Shown: positions 18,179 through 26,981 of the stretch, in pieces
How the letters are laid out: each line of letters opens with the position of its first letter
How positions within the stretch are numbered: position 1 is the stretch's first letter
From: UBA1402 sp964488495
GTDB taxonomy: Bacteria; Bacteroidota; Bacteroidia; Bacteroidales; UBA1402
DNA length: 64,000 nucleotides
Reading direction: 5' to 3'
Assembly: GCA_964488495.1 (NCBI GenBank)
Contig: CAZAUQ010000003.1
Span: 12,267-76,266 of the forward strand
Notes under the pieces: generated by a model
What the model was told of the DNA's origin: nothing
Databases searched by the model: none
Seen by the model: only the letters and a program-made list of their open reading frames with translations
Program-made: the position numbers and the translations under genes

Positions 18179-18892
18179 TTAATTGCGCGAATACACCAGG
18201 CCATTTTGAAGCGCATATTTTATAAGTCCATAATGCTTAGCCAGATATATTTCTTTTACTGTATAATCCTCCCATTCTTCCGCCAGATCGAGGCATGTAA
18301 AATGTAACACCTCTCTATAGAGAATATTTCCTACCCTAAGGCTGTCCAACAAGCTGAGAGTAGAATAGGTTTCGTTTTCTTCCTCATAACCTTGATCGGT
18401 CATTGTCATGCTCATATAGCTATCACCACAGCCCAATCGGCTCATTTTTTGATAGTTGAAGTTGTACGTAAAGTAAGTTCTGCCTACCTGAACACTGATT
18501 TCATCCCCATAGGAATCCCATAAAGCGGAAAGCGACAAAGAAAATCCCGTATCATAGGTGGATCCGTAGTCTTGGTAGTATTGCTCTCTGTAGGATCTGT
18601 GTGTAGTGATAAAAAAATAGCCACCCCAGGATTTATCAAAATCCGTGTAGTTGCTTTGCATGGTAAAGCTTTGGCTGATGCCGTTCTGGTCTGTCATGAC
18701 AAAACTGTCGCCTATGCTGTCGTTGGTCAGCCAGACTTTGTTGTCGTTGCTGACATAATACGTTTCTTCGCAGGCAAGGGGGGAATCTTCGCCGCAAGAC
18801 ACCAACAGGAACAAGGCAAAGAGTAGGAGTAAGCCACGAAAAAAGATCCGCAGAATCGGTTTAAAGCCAGCCCGAGCCCTAGTCTGAACCAT
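18179..18892 (-). CDS. Lipoprotein of unknown function (paralogue of the next gene)
   Basis: 237 residues from ATG 18892; an upstream in-frame ATG at 18967 would give a 43-residue head before the signal helix and overlap the preceding gene by 17 bases, so it is less likely. Signal segment GLLLLFALFLLVSC with lipobox Cys. No known domain recognised; the mature part is rich in Tyr, Ser and acidic residues, beta-strand like. The C-terminal third (DSLRVGNILYREVLHFTC to YGLIKYALQNGLVYSRN) resembles the end of the neighbouring protein 18951-19565, so the two are probably duplicates. Confidence 0.7.
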   Translation of the reverse strand: MVQTRARAGFKPILRIFFRGLLLLFALFLLVSCGEDSPLACEETYYVSNDNKVWLTNDSIGDSFVMTDQNGISQSFTMQSNYTDFDKSWGGYFFITTHRSYREQYYQDYGSTYDTGFSLSLSALWDSYGDEISVQVGRTYFTYNFNYQKMSRLGCGDSYMSMTMTDQGYEEENETYSTLSLLDSLRVGNILYREVLHFTCLDLAEEWEDYTVKEIYLAKHYGLIKYALQNGLVYSRN

Positions 18893-18950
18893 AGCCGAAG
18901 TATTAGCTTGAAACGAAGTCCGATTGTAATTCTGTATGTTTCCCCAGTTG

Positions 18951-19565
18951 TTATTCCTGAATTGCATAATATTCCTGATTAGTCATTTTGATGAGCAAGA
19001 TGCCCTGGTCGTAATTATAGAACAAACTGTCTACCCTTATGGAATCTTTTGTGTACCAATAAGAGTCGTAATCTTTGAGCTTGAAAACCTCTTTGTAATA
19101 CTTGCTGCCGATTTGCAGTGAATCGGCAATGGTTACGGGCGGCCAAAAAGCGGTGTCGGCTGCTTGCAGGGGAATCATAAACGAGGCAGAACCGATCCGG
19201 GCCGAAAGACGATAGGTGGAATCCGTTTCGTTGCTGAGATTCAGGCTGATGTTAAAGATGGGATAATCCGCTTCCATAACGGTGGTATTGACTTCGTACT
19301 CATAGACAGTTACTACCTGGTTGCTGCAAAAGAAAAGATCATCGGGATAGCTTTTATTCTTTTCGCTGGCACGGACAGTCGAAAAACTGACAGTATGTCC
19401 TCCCGAATGTTCAAATTTGTAAACCTGCCCGTTCTGATAGGGTACTTTTGCGAGGATTTCCTCAGGCAAAGGGCCCAGATCGATGGTTTGGTATTCAGTG
19501 GGCCTGCAGCCTGTCCACAGCAACAGGATGGTAAACAGCAAGGCAAAAGCGTAGTATTTACTCAT
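18951..19565 (-). CDS. Lipoprotein of unknown function
   Basis: 204 residues. Signal peptide with lipobox (LLLWTGC, Cys20). The mature part has no recognised domain; it looks all-beta. The end, DSLQIGSKYYKEVFKLKDYD followed by YDQGILLIKMTNQEYYAIQE, parallels the C-terminal third of the downstream lipoprotein. It lies 79 bases after the BNR-4 gene on the same strand and could be in the same transcription unit. Function unknown. Confidence 0.75.
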   Translation of the reverse strand: MSKYYAFALLFTILLLWTGCRPTEYQTIDLGPLPEEILAKVPYQNGQVYKFEHSGGHTVSFSTVRASEKNKSYPDDLFFCSNQVVTVYEYEVNTTVMEADYPIFNISLNLSNETDSTYRLSARIGSASFMIPLQAADTAFWPPVTIADSLQIGSKYYKEVFKLKDYDSYWYTKDSIRVDSLFYNYDQGILLIKMTNQEYYAIQE

Positions 19566-19644
19566 AAACTTTGAATAATAAATAAGGAGAAGTTATATTA
19601 AGAAGACAAAAAACAGGGAGACTTGTTACAGACAAATCAATATT

Positions 19645-21672
19645 TTAAAGTACGACAAGCTTTTGTTGTTGATGATTTCCCCGGCTGCTTATTTGCACCA
19701 CATAGATTCCCGGAGTCAGATTCAGTACTATTTCTCCAGGCCCTATCCATTGAGTATGAACAGTCCTGCCTGAGAGGTCGTAAATGCTTAGTACACAATG
19801 TTCTCTGTATGAGAGCAAGTGGATGCTGTTGTCAGGTTGCCATATCTTGAAAAAAGCCTGTTGTCCGGTTACCGGCAAGCTTTCGATTCCTGTGTCGGAA
19901 CCAGGGGCAAAGGCGCCCTGACTGTCGTAACAAATGTATTGCAGCTTGTATTCCAGAATTTCTCCCTGTGTTGCCTTACCAAAAGTGAGGCTGGCCGGAG
20001 AATATTCCGCCAGACAGAGATTGCTGATGGCAGTAGGCGACATATAGCTTTTCTTTTTGAAGGTAAGGTAACAATCCACCTCTGTTTCGTCTGATTCTGG
20101 GCTCCTGAAGTAAAAAAACTTGCGTTCAAGCTGTCCGTTTTGGGCCGGAATTTCAAAGTTTTTGCTGCCTGTGACGGCTTCTGTGCCTTCTTTGCTGCCG
20201 GAGGCAGTCAGGGTGTATTGGCCGCTTTTGTCGTTCCAGTTGATGTTATCGAAACTAAATTCGTGCCAGCATTCCGGTTTGAGTCGCAGAGGCAGGCTGT
20301 ACCAGGTGCCGTACTTGGCGTCCAGGTCAAAGCGAAAAATAAAGGCAGCTACTCCAGGCCAATTGGCGTGATCAACCACGATTTTCGATTCGGTGGTGCC
20401 ACCCATTTTTTTCTCGGAAACCCAGCCCAGAGGCGCCTGGTTGTTTTTGCTTTTCAAAAATTGAGGATCCTCGATCAGGTTTAGTGTATCGCTGACTTCG
20501 ATGCCGCTGGCAAACCCGATTTCCTTGTTGCCTCCGGTATCCAGATCTAAGATTTCTACGGCCGGCCGGGAGTACATAAAGATTTCGTTGCGGTACACAT
20601 AAACGGAATCCCTGCATTGGGCAATCCGCCAGATTTGCTCCAGGCTGTTGTCGCATAAATCCATCAGTTCCTTATCGGAAAGAGGGGCAGCCCACAATAA
20701 ACTGTCGCTATTGAGCCTCAATCTCAGGCCAAGCCCCGAGCCTTTGCGAGCCGAAAAATCGAAGCCTCTGTGGCCGGACTCCTGAATTTGTAAAGCGAAT
20801 TCGAGTGAATAATCACCCGAAGGATCGAAGCCCTCTGCCTGAATCAGTTCCTGCTCTTCTGTTTCGAGCCTGACTTGATACGCTTCGTGCAAACGCTCAG
20901 GAAGTTTTTTTTTTAACGACAGTCCGCCGGGTGCAGACAGATTAAGTTCAGGAGCCGGATTAAGTTCGGGATAAAGCGATTTGACAGGAATCAGTTGCTT
21001 GGTTGTACGCTTGCCCGACCACTTCAGTTCCAACACATCCTGCTGTCCGGCCAGGCTTTCGATTAGTATATTGTGCCGATGACTGTTGAAAGGCGGCAGT
21101 TCTACCGCATACTCTGCAGGCTCAGCAGTGTTCGGAGTATTGAGTAAAATCTTGCCGTTAATATAGAGTCTGCTGGCTGCGGTGGTGCTCAGATAAAGGG
21201 TGTAGGCTTCTCCGTAACGAGTTTCCAGGCTGCCCGACCAACGCAGGCTTTTTACATTAGCCCCGGCAGGGCTGTCGGGTATACCCACAGCAGAATCGAT
21301 GCAGTCGGCAAAGCGGCTGTCAGAATAATAATAAGCCTTAAGGCCGCTCCCTGAGGCCGGTTTAGGATTATCCAACAGATAATCTATCACACTCAGTTTG
21401 TTGTTTCGGGCCAGGTAGACAAAAGACAACAGGCCTTCGTCGATGGCGTTCTGATCGATTTGCGGTTCAGAGCAGAAACGTCCGGCATCCAGGTCGGATA
21501 CCAGTTCCCAGTCGCTGTAACCGGCTGCTGAAGTGGCAGCGTAAATTTCAGCTCCGTTGGCGATTACGTAAGCATTGTCGAAAGCATCCAAAATGATTTG
21601 AACCCGGCAATAGGAATTTACTTTTTGTCCTTTGTTGTAAATAAGGTTGTGATGCCAGTTGCCGTCGGTATC
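19645..21672 (-). CDS. Secreted BNR-4/PA14/LamG-like protein with T9SS sorting domain, C-terminal part
   Basis: Continuation after the assembly gap of the gene that starts at 22684. The first codons after the gap read DTDGNWHHNLIYNKGQ and finish the BNR-4 propeller (to about 21375). Next comes a PA14-like beta domain (SGLKAYYYSDSRFADC to about 20960), common in glycan-binding proteins, then a concanavalin/LamG-like region (DYSLEFALQIQESGHRGFDF), a beta-sandwich CBM-like part (LIEDPQFLKSKNNQAPLGWV) and a C-terminal T9SS type A sorting domain ending GIYVVQISSRGNHQQQKLVV. The protein is therefore expected on the cell surface or outside. It may be a lyase or glycosidase, but no catalytic residue can be named. 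Confidence 0.82.
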   Translation of the reverse strand, partial: DTDGNWHHNLIYNKGQKVNSYCRVQIILDAFDNAYVIANGAEIYAATSAAGYSDWELVSDLDAGRFCSEPQIDQNAIDEGLLSFVYLARNNKLSVIDYLLDNPKPASGSGLKAYYYSDSRFADCIDSAVGIPDSPAGANVKSLRWSGSLETRYGEAYTLYLSTTAASRLYINGKILLNTPNTAEPAEYAVELPPFNSHRHNILIESLAGQQDVLELKWSGKRTTKQLIPVKSLYPELNPAPELNLSAPGGLSLKKKLPERLHEAYQVRLETEEQELIQAEGFDPSGDYSLEFALQIQESGHRGFDFSARKGSGLGLRLRLNSDSLLWAAPLSDKELMDLCDNSLEQIWRIAQCRDSVYVYRNEIFMYSRPAVEILDLDTGGNKEIGFASGIEVSDTLNLIEDPQFLKSKNNQAPLGWVSEKKMGGTTESKIVVDHANWPGVAAFIFRFDLDAKYGTWYSLPLRLKPECWHEFSFDNINWNDKSGQYTLTASGSKEGTEAVTGSKNFEIPAQNGQLERKFFYFRSPESDETEVDCYLTFKKKSYMSPTAISNLCLAEYSPASLTFGKATQGEILEYKLQYICYDSQGAFAPGSDTGIESLPVTGQQAFFKIWQPDNSIHLLSYREHCVLSIYDLSGRTVHTQWIGPGEIVLNLTPGIYVVQISSRGNHQQQKLVVL

Positions 21673-21772
21673 NNNNNNNNNNNNNNNNNNNNNNNNNNNN
21701 NNNNNNNNNNNNNNNNNNNNNNNNNNNNNNNNNNNNNNNNNNNNNNNNNNNNNNNNNNNNNNNNNNNNNNNN
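21673..21772. other. Assembly gap (100 N)
   Basis: Exactly 100 unknown bases inside the BNR-4 gene. The reading frames on the two sides do not agree across 100 bases (distance 22684 to 21672 is not a multiple of 3), so the length is a placeholder. A few dozen propeller residues are missing. Confidence 0.97.
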
Positions 21773-22684
21773 GGGTATGTCGGCGATTTTGAGCGAAGTG
21801 ATGCCCTGCCTCAGGCAGTTGCCCGAAGTCCGGCTGTCCGTGAATTGGATGGCTTCGCTCAGAGCCACCTGATTCCCGTAGGTATCTTTCCAACTGCGGC
21901 CGTGGTCATCGCTGTAGGCATAACAGAGGTCGTGGTTGGTCTGTCCTCCAAAATCGTCTCTCCAGCACCAGGAAACATGCAATCGGCCCTGCTTGTCGTA
22001 ATCCATGCGGTTGATGTAGGCGCAGGAATTTGGGTTGGTATCCATGCCCTGGACGTAACGGCCTACAAGACTCCAGCTGTGAGTGTCGCCATCGTATTCG
22101 CGCAGATAGCTGTCTCCGTCGCCGCTCAGTTTGTAGCGGCATTCAAACAGCAGATTTCCGTCTGGTTTTTCGATAAAGCGGGGATAGGTCACATCGGGTA
22201 CAGACACGCCGGTTTCGAGTTCATTGGTGTTAGATCCGAAATTTCCGGCTGTCCATGCCAGACTGTCGTTATTGGCCAGACCAATAACAGAACGGCAATA
22301 ATGCAAAGGATCGTTGTGATGGTCATACGCGAGGTGAATGCTGCCGTCTTTTTTGCATATACCCATGGTGATCACGTTATGGGCATCATCGCGACTGTTT
22401 TTGTATGGGAGCACCACTTCGTCCCATTGGCCGGCCGGTAGTTGACGACGGGCTATGCAGACTTTGCGTTCCAGATTATAATATACGGTATACTGCCAGC
22501 CATTGTAGCTGATCAGAGCATCCTGCTGAAAGGCCTGTCCGATGAGTTGTTCCTGAGAATTCTGCATGACATGGCAGCCGGAACCGGGATTCGTTTCGGC
22601 CACCCGGTAAAGAGAGACTTCAGCTCTGGCATGAAAAATTAAGGAGAAAAAAAGAAAGAGAAAAACAGAAAAGAATCTGGACAT
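21773..22684 (-). CDS. Secreted BNR-4 repeat protein, N-terminal part
   Basis: 304 residues before the gap. Signal peptide MSRFFSVFLFLFFSLIFHAR with AEV. The body is a BNR-4-type beta-propeller: it shows HLAYDHHNDPLHYCRS and DVTYPRFIEKPDGNLLFECR, the His-rich and Arg-bearing blade motifs of that family. BNR-4 proteins include ulvan-type and rhamnose-glucuronate lyases as well as uncharacterised proteins, so a polysaccharide-cleaving role is plausible but not proven. It is divergent from the hybrid sensor gene (113 bases between), and probably belongs to its regulon. Confidence 0.85.
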
Positions 22685-22745
22685 GCTACAATTATGGTAA
22701 GGATTTAAGTATTATTTCAGTGGCGAAGATACAGCTTTATTTTAT

Positions 22746-22776
22746 TTTGAGAAACAAGGCTTTTTGATTTACTTTG
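22746..22776 (+). promoter_or_regulatory. Putative promoter of the hybrid sensor gene
   Basis: TTTG (22746-22749), 19 bases, then TTACTTTG (22769-22776), one mismatch from TAnnTTTG; the ATG lies 21 bases on. The 12-bp palindrome TTTGTGCACAAA (22773-22784) overlaps the -7 box and could be a repressor site. Confidence 0.5.
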
Positions 22777-22797
22777 TGCACAAATACCTGAAATACC

Positions 22798-25700
22798 ATG
22801 TCCGCCCGCCTTACTGGATTATTTATTTTTGCAGCACTGTTTGTTTTTCCCTTGCGGGGTGAAATGCAAGTTTCGTTTGAATACTTTCCATATATGGACC
22901 AATTGCCTTCCAGTTCTGTCAGAAGAGTATTACAGGACAGCGAGGGCTATATGTGGTTTGGCACTCTGGACGGGGTCTGTCGTTACGATGGCTATCAGGT
23001 AAGGACCTTCCGGTCGGATATGCATAATCCTTCGCTGCTGACCAACAACGACATCCAAAGCCTGGCCGAAGATAAACAAAACCGCATTTGGATAGGCACC
23101 AAACAAGGTATCAATCTTTTGGACCGTAATACCTTAAACATTACTCCTTTCGAAGAATCTCCGGTACAGGGAGACAACATCAATGCACTCGCCTGCGACG
23201 ATAAAGGCAATATGTGGATTGCCACTTCGCGTGGCTTGTTTTGCTACGACAACACTCGCAATTTGCTGAAAGCGTACTGGAGCGATCCCTACGATGAAAA
23301 AACCCTGCCCGATCAAACAATTTCTTACGTTTCCAAAGACAAGCAGGGAAACATCTGGATCATGTTCTGGAACGGGGGTTTATGCCGATACCTGCCCGAA
23401 AGCGATAATTTTGAACGTTTTCCGGCTACAGAAGAAATGAGCAGCCCCTTCCGGCTTTATCAGGACAAAAACGATCAGTATTGGCTCTGTACATGGGGCA
23501 GAGGTTTCTTTAAATTCAATCCTGAAGCTTTGCCCGAAAAAAGGTATACCCGCATTCCCGTTTACAACACGGCAGGTGAGGAAGAAAACACCTTTTTCAG
23601 CATGGTGCAGGACAATCGTTACGGCTATTTTTGGCTAATGTCCCTGACCGGTTTATACGTGTATGATTACGATGAACAAACCAACAGATTGAATACTGTA
23701 GATATCTCTGACTATTTGAGCGGATCGAGTAAACTGTACAGTGAGATAATCAAAGACAAGGATAATAATTTGTGGATAGGTGCCTACAGCGAAGGAACCA
23801 TTTTTGTTAATTTCAGCCGTCCTCTGGTACGTAATTTCGGCATGGAGGTGCTTCGCCAAAAGTTGGGTTTTCCCATCAGCATCAGGGCTTTGTCGGAAGA
23901 CTCCGATGGTTTGGTCTGGCTGGGGATAAACCGCTATGGCTTGTTCTTTTACGATCGCCGTGAAAACAATGTATTCGGTGTCAATGATTTACAGACTATT
24001 GCTAATCGTCAGGAATTGAGCAACCTGAAAACAGTAAACTTTATCCGCGAAATCAAAAGCCGCGGGGAGCATTGGGTTTGTTGTGACGACCAGTGGATTT
24101 ATATTTTCAAAAAAAACGAGCGGGGCATTTACTATGCCGGACGAATCAACATAGACATCAGTGATGATTTGAACTGGGCCTCTGAGAAAGTGCTCTTTGA
24201 AGACAAAGACGCTTACGTCTGGGTGGGGATGCTCAACCAGGGACTGATAAAAATCAGCCCCGACAATCAAGTCAGCATGGTCGAGCCCATACCTATGGTA
24301 ACAGGCATTACTCAGGACCTGCACGGAGATATTTGGGTAAGCAGCGAAAAAGTAGGTCTCTGTTGCCTGAAGCCTTCCGGAGGAACTTACCGGTTAACCC
24401 GTTACGATAAGTATTCCGAAGGACTGAATACCAGTAATATACAATCTGTCTGCACCGATATTTCCGGCAAATTATGGCTGGGTACCAAAGAAGGCCGCCT
24501 GCTCACCTTTGACAAAAACACCAGTCGCTTCGAAGATATGAGCCTGACCTGCGCCATGACAGGAGAAAGCATTCTTAATTTGCTGATTGGCCAGGACAAT
24601 AATTTGTGGATTTCTACCAACAAAAAAGTAACCAGTTTCAATCCCAGAACGCTGATTTCTACTTCTTACAGCATTTCCGACAACCTGGTCGTCAAATCCT
24701 TTATTAAAAGCTCCTATTCTGTCACCAACACCGAAGAGGTGCTGTTCGGAGGCAATAAAGGCTTTTGCGCTTTTTCGCAAAGCAGGCAACACAACGACAG
24801 CCTGAAAAGCGTTCGTGTACTTATTACCGATATTAAAGTACACAACCAATCTATTTTCAACAATAACAACAATCATAACTATCAGCCCGGATTCAAACGC
24901 CTGGTTTTGGGTCCTGCAGAGCGGAATGTGGAATTCGAATTTTCCAGTCTGAATTACGCCGCCCCGTCTAAGGTGCAATATGCCTATAAATTGGCGGGGC
25001 TCGACCCCGAATGGAACAAAGTGAACACAACCCGCCGCTTTGCTTCGTACAACAATTTACAACATGGCAAGTATGAGCTTATGCTGATGGCAACCGACGA
25101 AAGCGGCCGTTGGGGTGAGCCTCTGCTCAGCCTTGAAATCATAAAAAAGCCCCCCTTGTATCTGAGCTGGTGGGCCAGCCTGTTGTATCTTACTTTGCTG
25201 ATTCTGTTGTTCTTAGCTTTATACCGTTTTTTTGCCAATAAGGTCCGTCTGAATCAGCAACTCAACATTGCTCAAATCGAAAAAGCCAAATCTGAAGAGC
25301 TTACCCAGACCAAACTGAGATACTTTACCAATGTATCGCACGAACTGTTGACCCCTTTGACTGTGATTTCCTGTCTGATTGACGATGTGGACCAGGTGTC
25401 GGGAGGCGAATATTGGCAGCACGAAGTGATGAAAGTCAATTTAATCCGACTCAAAAGACTCTTACAGCACATTATTGATTTCAGAAAAATAGAAAGCGGT
25501 TCCATGAAGCTCAGGGTGGCAGAATCGAATATAATTGAATTCGTAGAACGTATCTGTACTTTTAATTTTGTTCCTCTGGCCAAAGAAAGAAACATCCGTT
25601 TTGAATTGCAGTTTCCCGATTATCCCGTTCAGGGCTGGTATGATCCCGAAAAACTCGATATCATGTTGTTCAACCTGCTATCGAATTCTTTTAAATTCAC

Positions 25701-26859
25701 GCCCGAAGAAGGCTCTGTACGCTTGGGCCTGTCCCTGATACAAAAAAACAAAGGCTTTGTCGTTCAGTTTATTGTAAGTGATACCGGGCGGGGTATACAG
25801 CCCGCTGACCTGGAGCATATCTTCACCCGCTTCTATTCAAACGATCCTAGTCATAGTGTTGAAAACCACGGCATAGGACTGACCCTGACCAAAGAACTTG
25901 TCGAAATGCATCACGGCAGCATCCGTGTCGAAAGTGAACCCGGCAAAGGAACCACTTTCATCCTGGAGTTACCCATCGATAAATCGGCTTATGCACCCGA
26001 AGAACTGGCAGCAGAAACAATCAAAGAAGAAGCCACCATTCCCGATCAGGACAGCGATACCAATAAGCCGGAACCGGCAGCCACACACAAGGAAGACGTA
26101 CATATCCTGATAGTGGAAGACAATGCGCAACTCTGTACTACCATCGAAACCATTTTGGCCCGAAATTACCATACCTACAAGGCGGCCAACGGCAAAGAAG
26201 CGGTCGCCGTTATCAACAACAGACATATCGATTTGGTGGTCAGCGATATTATTATGCCCGAAATGGACGGCCTGGAATTGTGCCGTACTATCAAAAACAA
26301 CCTCGATACCAGTCATATCGAAGTTTTGTTGTTGACGGCCAAAAATTCTATCAACGACCGCATAGAGAGTTACAACGCCGGAGCAGACGGCTATTTGTCC
26401 AAACCCTTTGAATTGCAAGTCTTGCAAGCCAAAATTAACAGCCTGATCCGCAACCGCAAACGCAAAACCGATTCCTTCAAACAAAATGCCGAGATCAACA
26501 TTTCATCGCTGGAATATACCTCGCTCGACGAAAAATTTCTGGAAAACGCCGTGGCCATTATCGAAGAACATATTGCCGTGACCGATTTCAACCTCGATTT
26601 GCTGTCGAGTCGCCTGAATATGTCAAAATCATCGCTCTATCGGAAAATAAAATCTCTCACTGGTCTCTCACCGGTGGAATTTACCAAAAACATCCGCCTG
26701 AAACATGCCTGCCAGATGTTGGCCGGCCAGGCCGGGAATATTTCCGATATTGCTTATGCTGTTGGCTTTGCCGATCCTAAGTATTTCACTTCTTGCTTTA
26801 AAGCTGAGTTTGGTTTAACTCCCACCGAGTACATCAAGAAAATCCGGAAAGAAGCCTGA
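22798..26859 (+). CDS. Hybrid two-component system regulator (HTCS)
   Basis: 1353 residues. Signal peptide 1-21, then a periplasmic sensor of two seven-bladed Reg_prop propellers (repeats such as MWFGTLDGVCRYDG, IWIGTKQGINLLD, LWLGTKEGRLLTFD) and a Y_Y_Y domain (about 690-780). One membrane helix (about 787-810). Cytoplasmic part: histidine kinase with H-box NVSHELLTPLTVIS (His near 845), ATPase motifs DTGRGI and GIGLTLTKELV, then a receiver domain (about 1100-1215) with HILIVEDN, D in VVSDIIMPEMDG and K in YLSKPF, and an AraC-type DNA-binding domain to the end. Such proteins sense a specific oligosaccharide and switch on the local glycan genes. The flanking GH43, GH2 and BNR-4 genes are the likely targets. 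Confidence 0.96.
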   Translation: MSARLTGLFIFAALFVFPLRGEMQVSFEYFPYMDQLPSSSVRRVLQDSEGYMWFGTLDGVCRYDGYQVRTFRSDMHNPSLLTNNDIQSLAEDKQNRIWIGTKQGINLLDRNTLNITPFEESPVQGDNINALACDDKGNMWIATSRGLFCYDNTRNLLKAYWSDPYDEKTLPDQTISYVSKDKQGNIWIMFWNGGLCRYLPESDNFERFPATEEMSSPFRLYQDKNDQYWLCTWGRGFFKFNPEALPEKRYTRIPVYNTAGEEENTFFSMVQDNRYGYFWLMSLTGLYVYDYDEQTNRLNTVDISDYLSGSSKLYSEIIKDKDNNLWIGAYSEGTIFVNFSRPLVRNFGMEVLRQKLGFPISIRALSEDSDGLVWLGINRYGLFFYDRRENNVFGVNDLQTIANRQELSNLKTVNFIREIKSRGEHWVCCDDQWIYIFKKNERGIYYAGRINIDISDDLNWASEKVLFEDKDAYVWVGMLNQGLIKISPDNQVSMVEPIPMVTGITQDLHGDIWVSSEKVGLCCLKPSGGTYRLTRYDKYSEGLNTSNIQSVCTDISGKLWLGTKEGRLLTFDKNTSRFEDMSLTCAMTGESILNLLIGQDNNLWISTNKKVTSFNPRTLISTSYSISDNLVVKSFIKSSYSVTNTEEVLFGGNKGFCAFSQSRQHNDSLKSVRVLITDIKVHNQSIFNNNNNHNYQPGFKRLVLGPAERNVEFEFSSLNYAAPSKVQYAYKLAGLDPEWNKVNTTRRFASYNNLQHGKYELMLMATDESGRWGEPLLSLEIIKKPPLYLSWWASLLYLTLLILLFLALYRFFANKVRLNQQLNIAQIEKAKSEELTQTKLRYFTNVSHELLTPLTVISCLIDDVDQVSGGEYWQHEVMKVNLIRLKRLLQHIIDFRKIESGSMKLRVAESNIIEFVERICTFNFVPLAKERNIRFELQFPDYPVQGWYDPEKLDIMLFNLLSNSFKFTPEEGSVRLGLSLIQKNKGFVVQFIVSDTGRGIQPADLEHIFTRFYSNDPSHSVENHGIGLTLTKELVEMHHGSIRVESEPGKGTTFILELPIDKSAYAPEELAAETIKEEATIPDQDSDTNKPEPAATHKEDVHILIVEDNAQLCTTIETILARNYHTYKAANGKEAVAVINNRHIDLVVSDIIMPEMDGLELCRTIKNNLDTSHIEVLLLTAKNSINDRIESYNAGADGYLSKPFELQVLQAKINSLIRNRKRKTDSFKQNAEINISSLEYTSLDEKFLENAVAIIEEHIAVTDFNLDLLSSRLNMSKSSLYRKIKSLTGLSPVEFTKNIRLKHACQMLAGQAGNISDIAYAVGFADPKYFTSCFKAEFGLTPTEYIKKIRKEA

Positions 26860-26934
26860 TTAAGACGTCTTTCCTTTTTTACCACTTTTTTCATTTGGCT
26901 GAAAAATCGTCTATAATGAAGAATTTTTGGTATT

Positions 26935-26961
26935 GCAAACAATTGTTTGCTCCTAATTTTG
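26935..26961 (+). promoter_or_regulatory. Promoter of GH43-GH2 operon with a 16-bp palindrome
   Basis: TAATTTTG (26954-26961) matches the -7 consensus exactly, 20 bases before the ATG. Just upstream lies GCAAACAATTGTTTGC (26935-26950), a perfect 16-bp palindrome in the spacer between -33 and -7, a position fitting an operator. A -33-like ATTG lies at 26932-26935. Confidence 0.55.
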
Positions 26962-26981
26962 CCGACTAAGAACCCTTTGCC

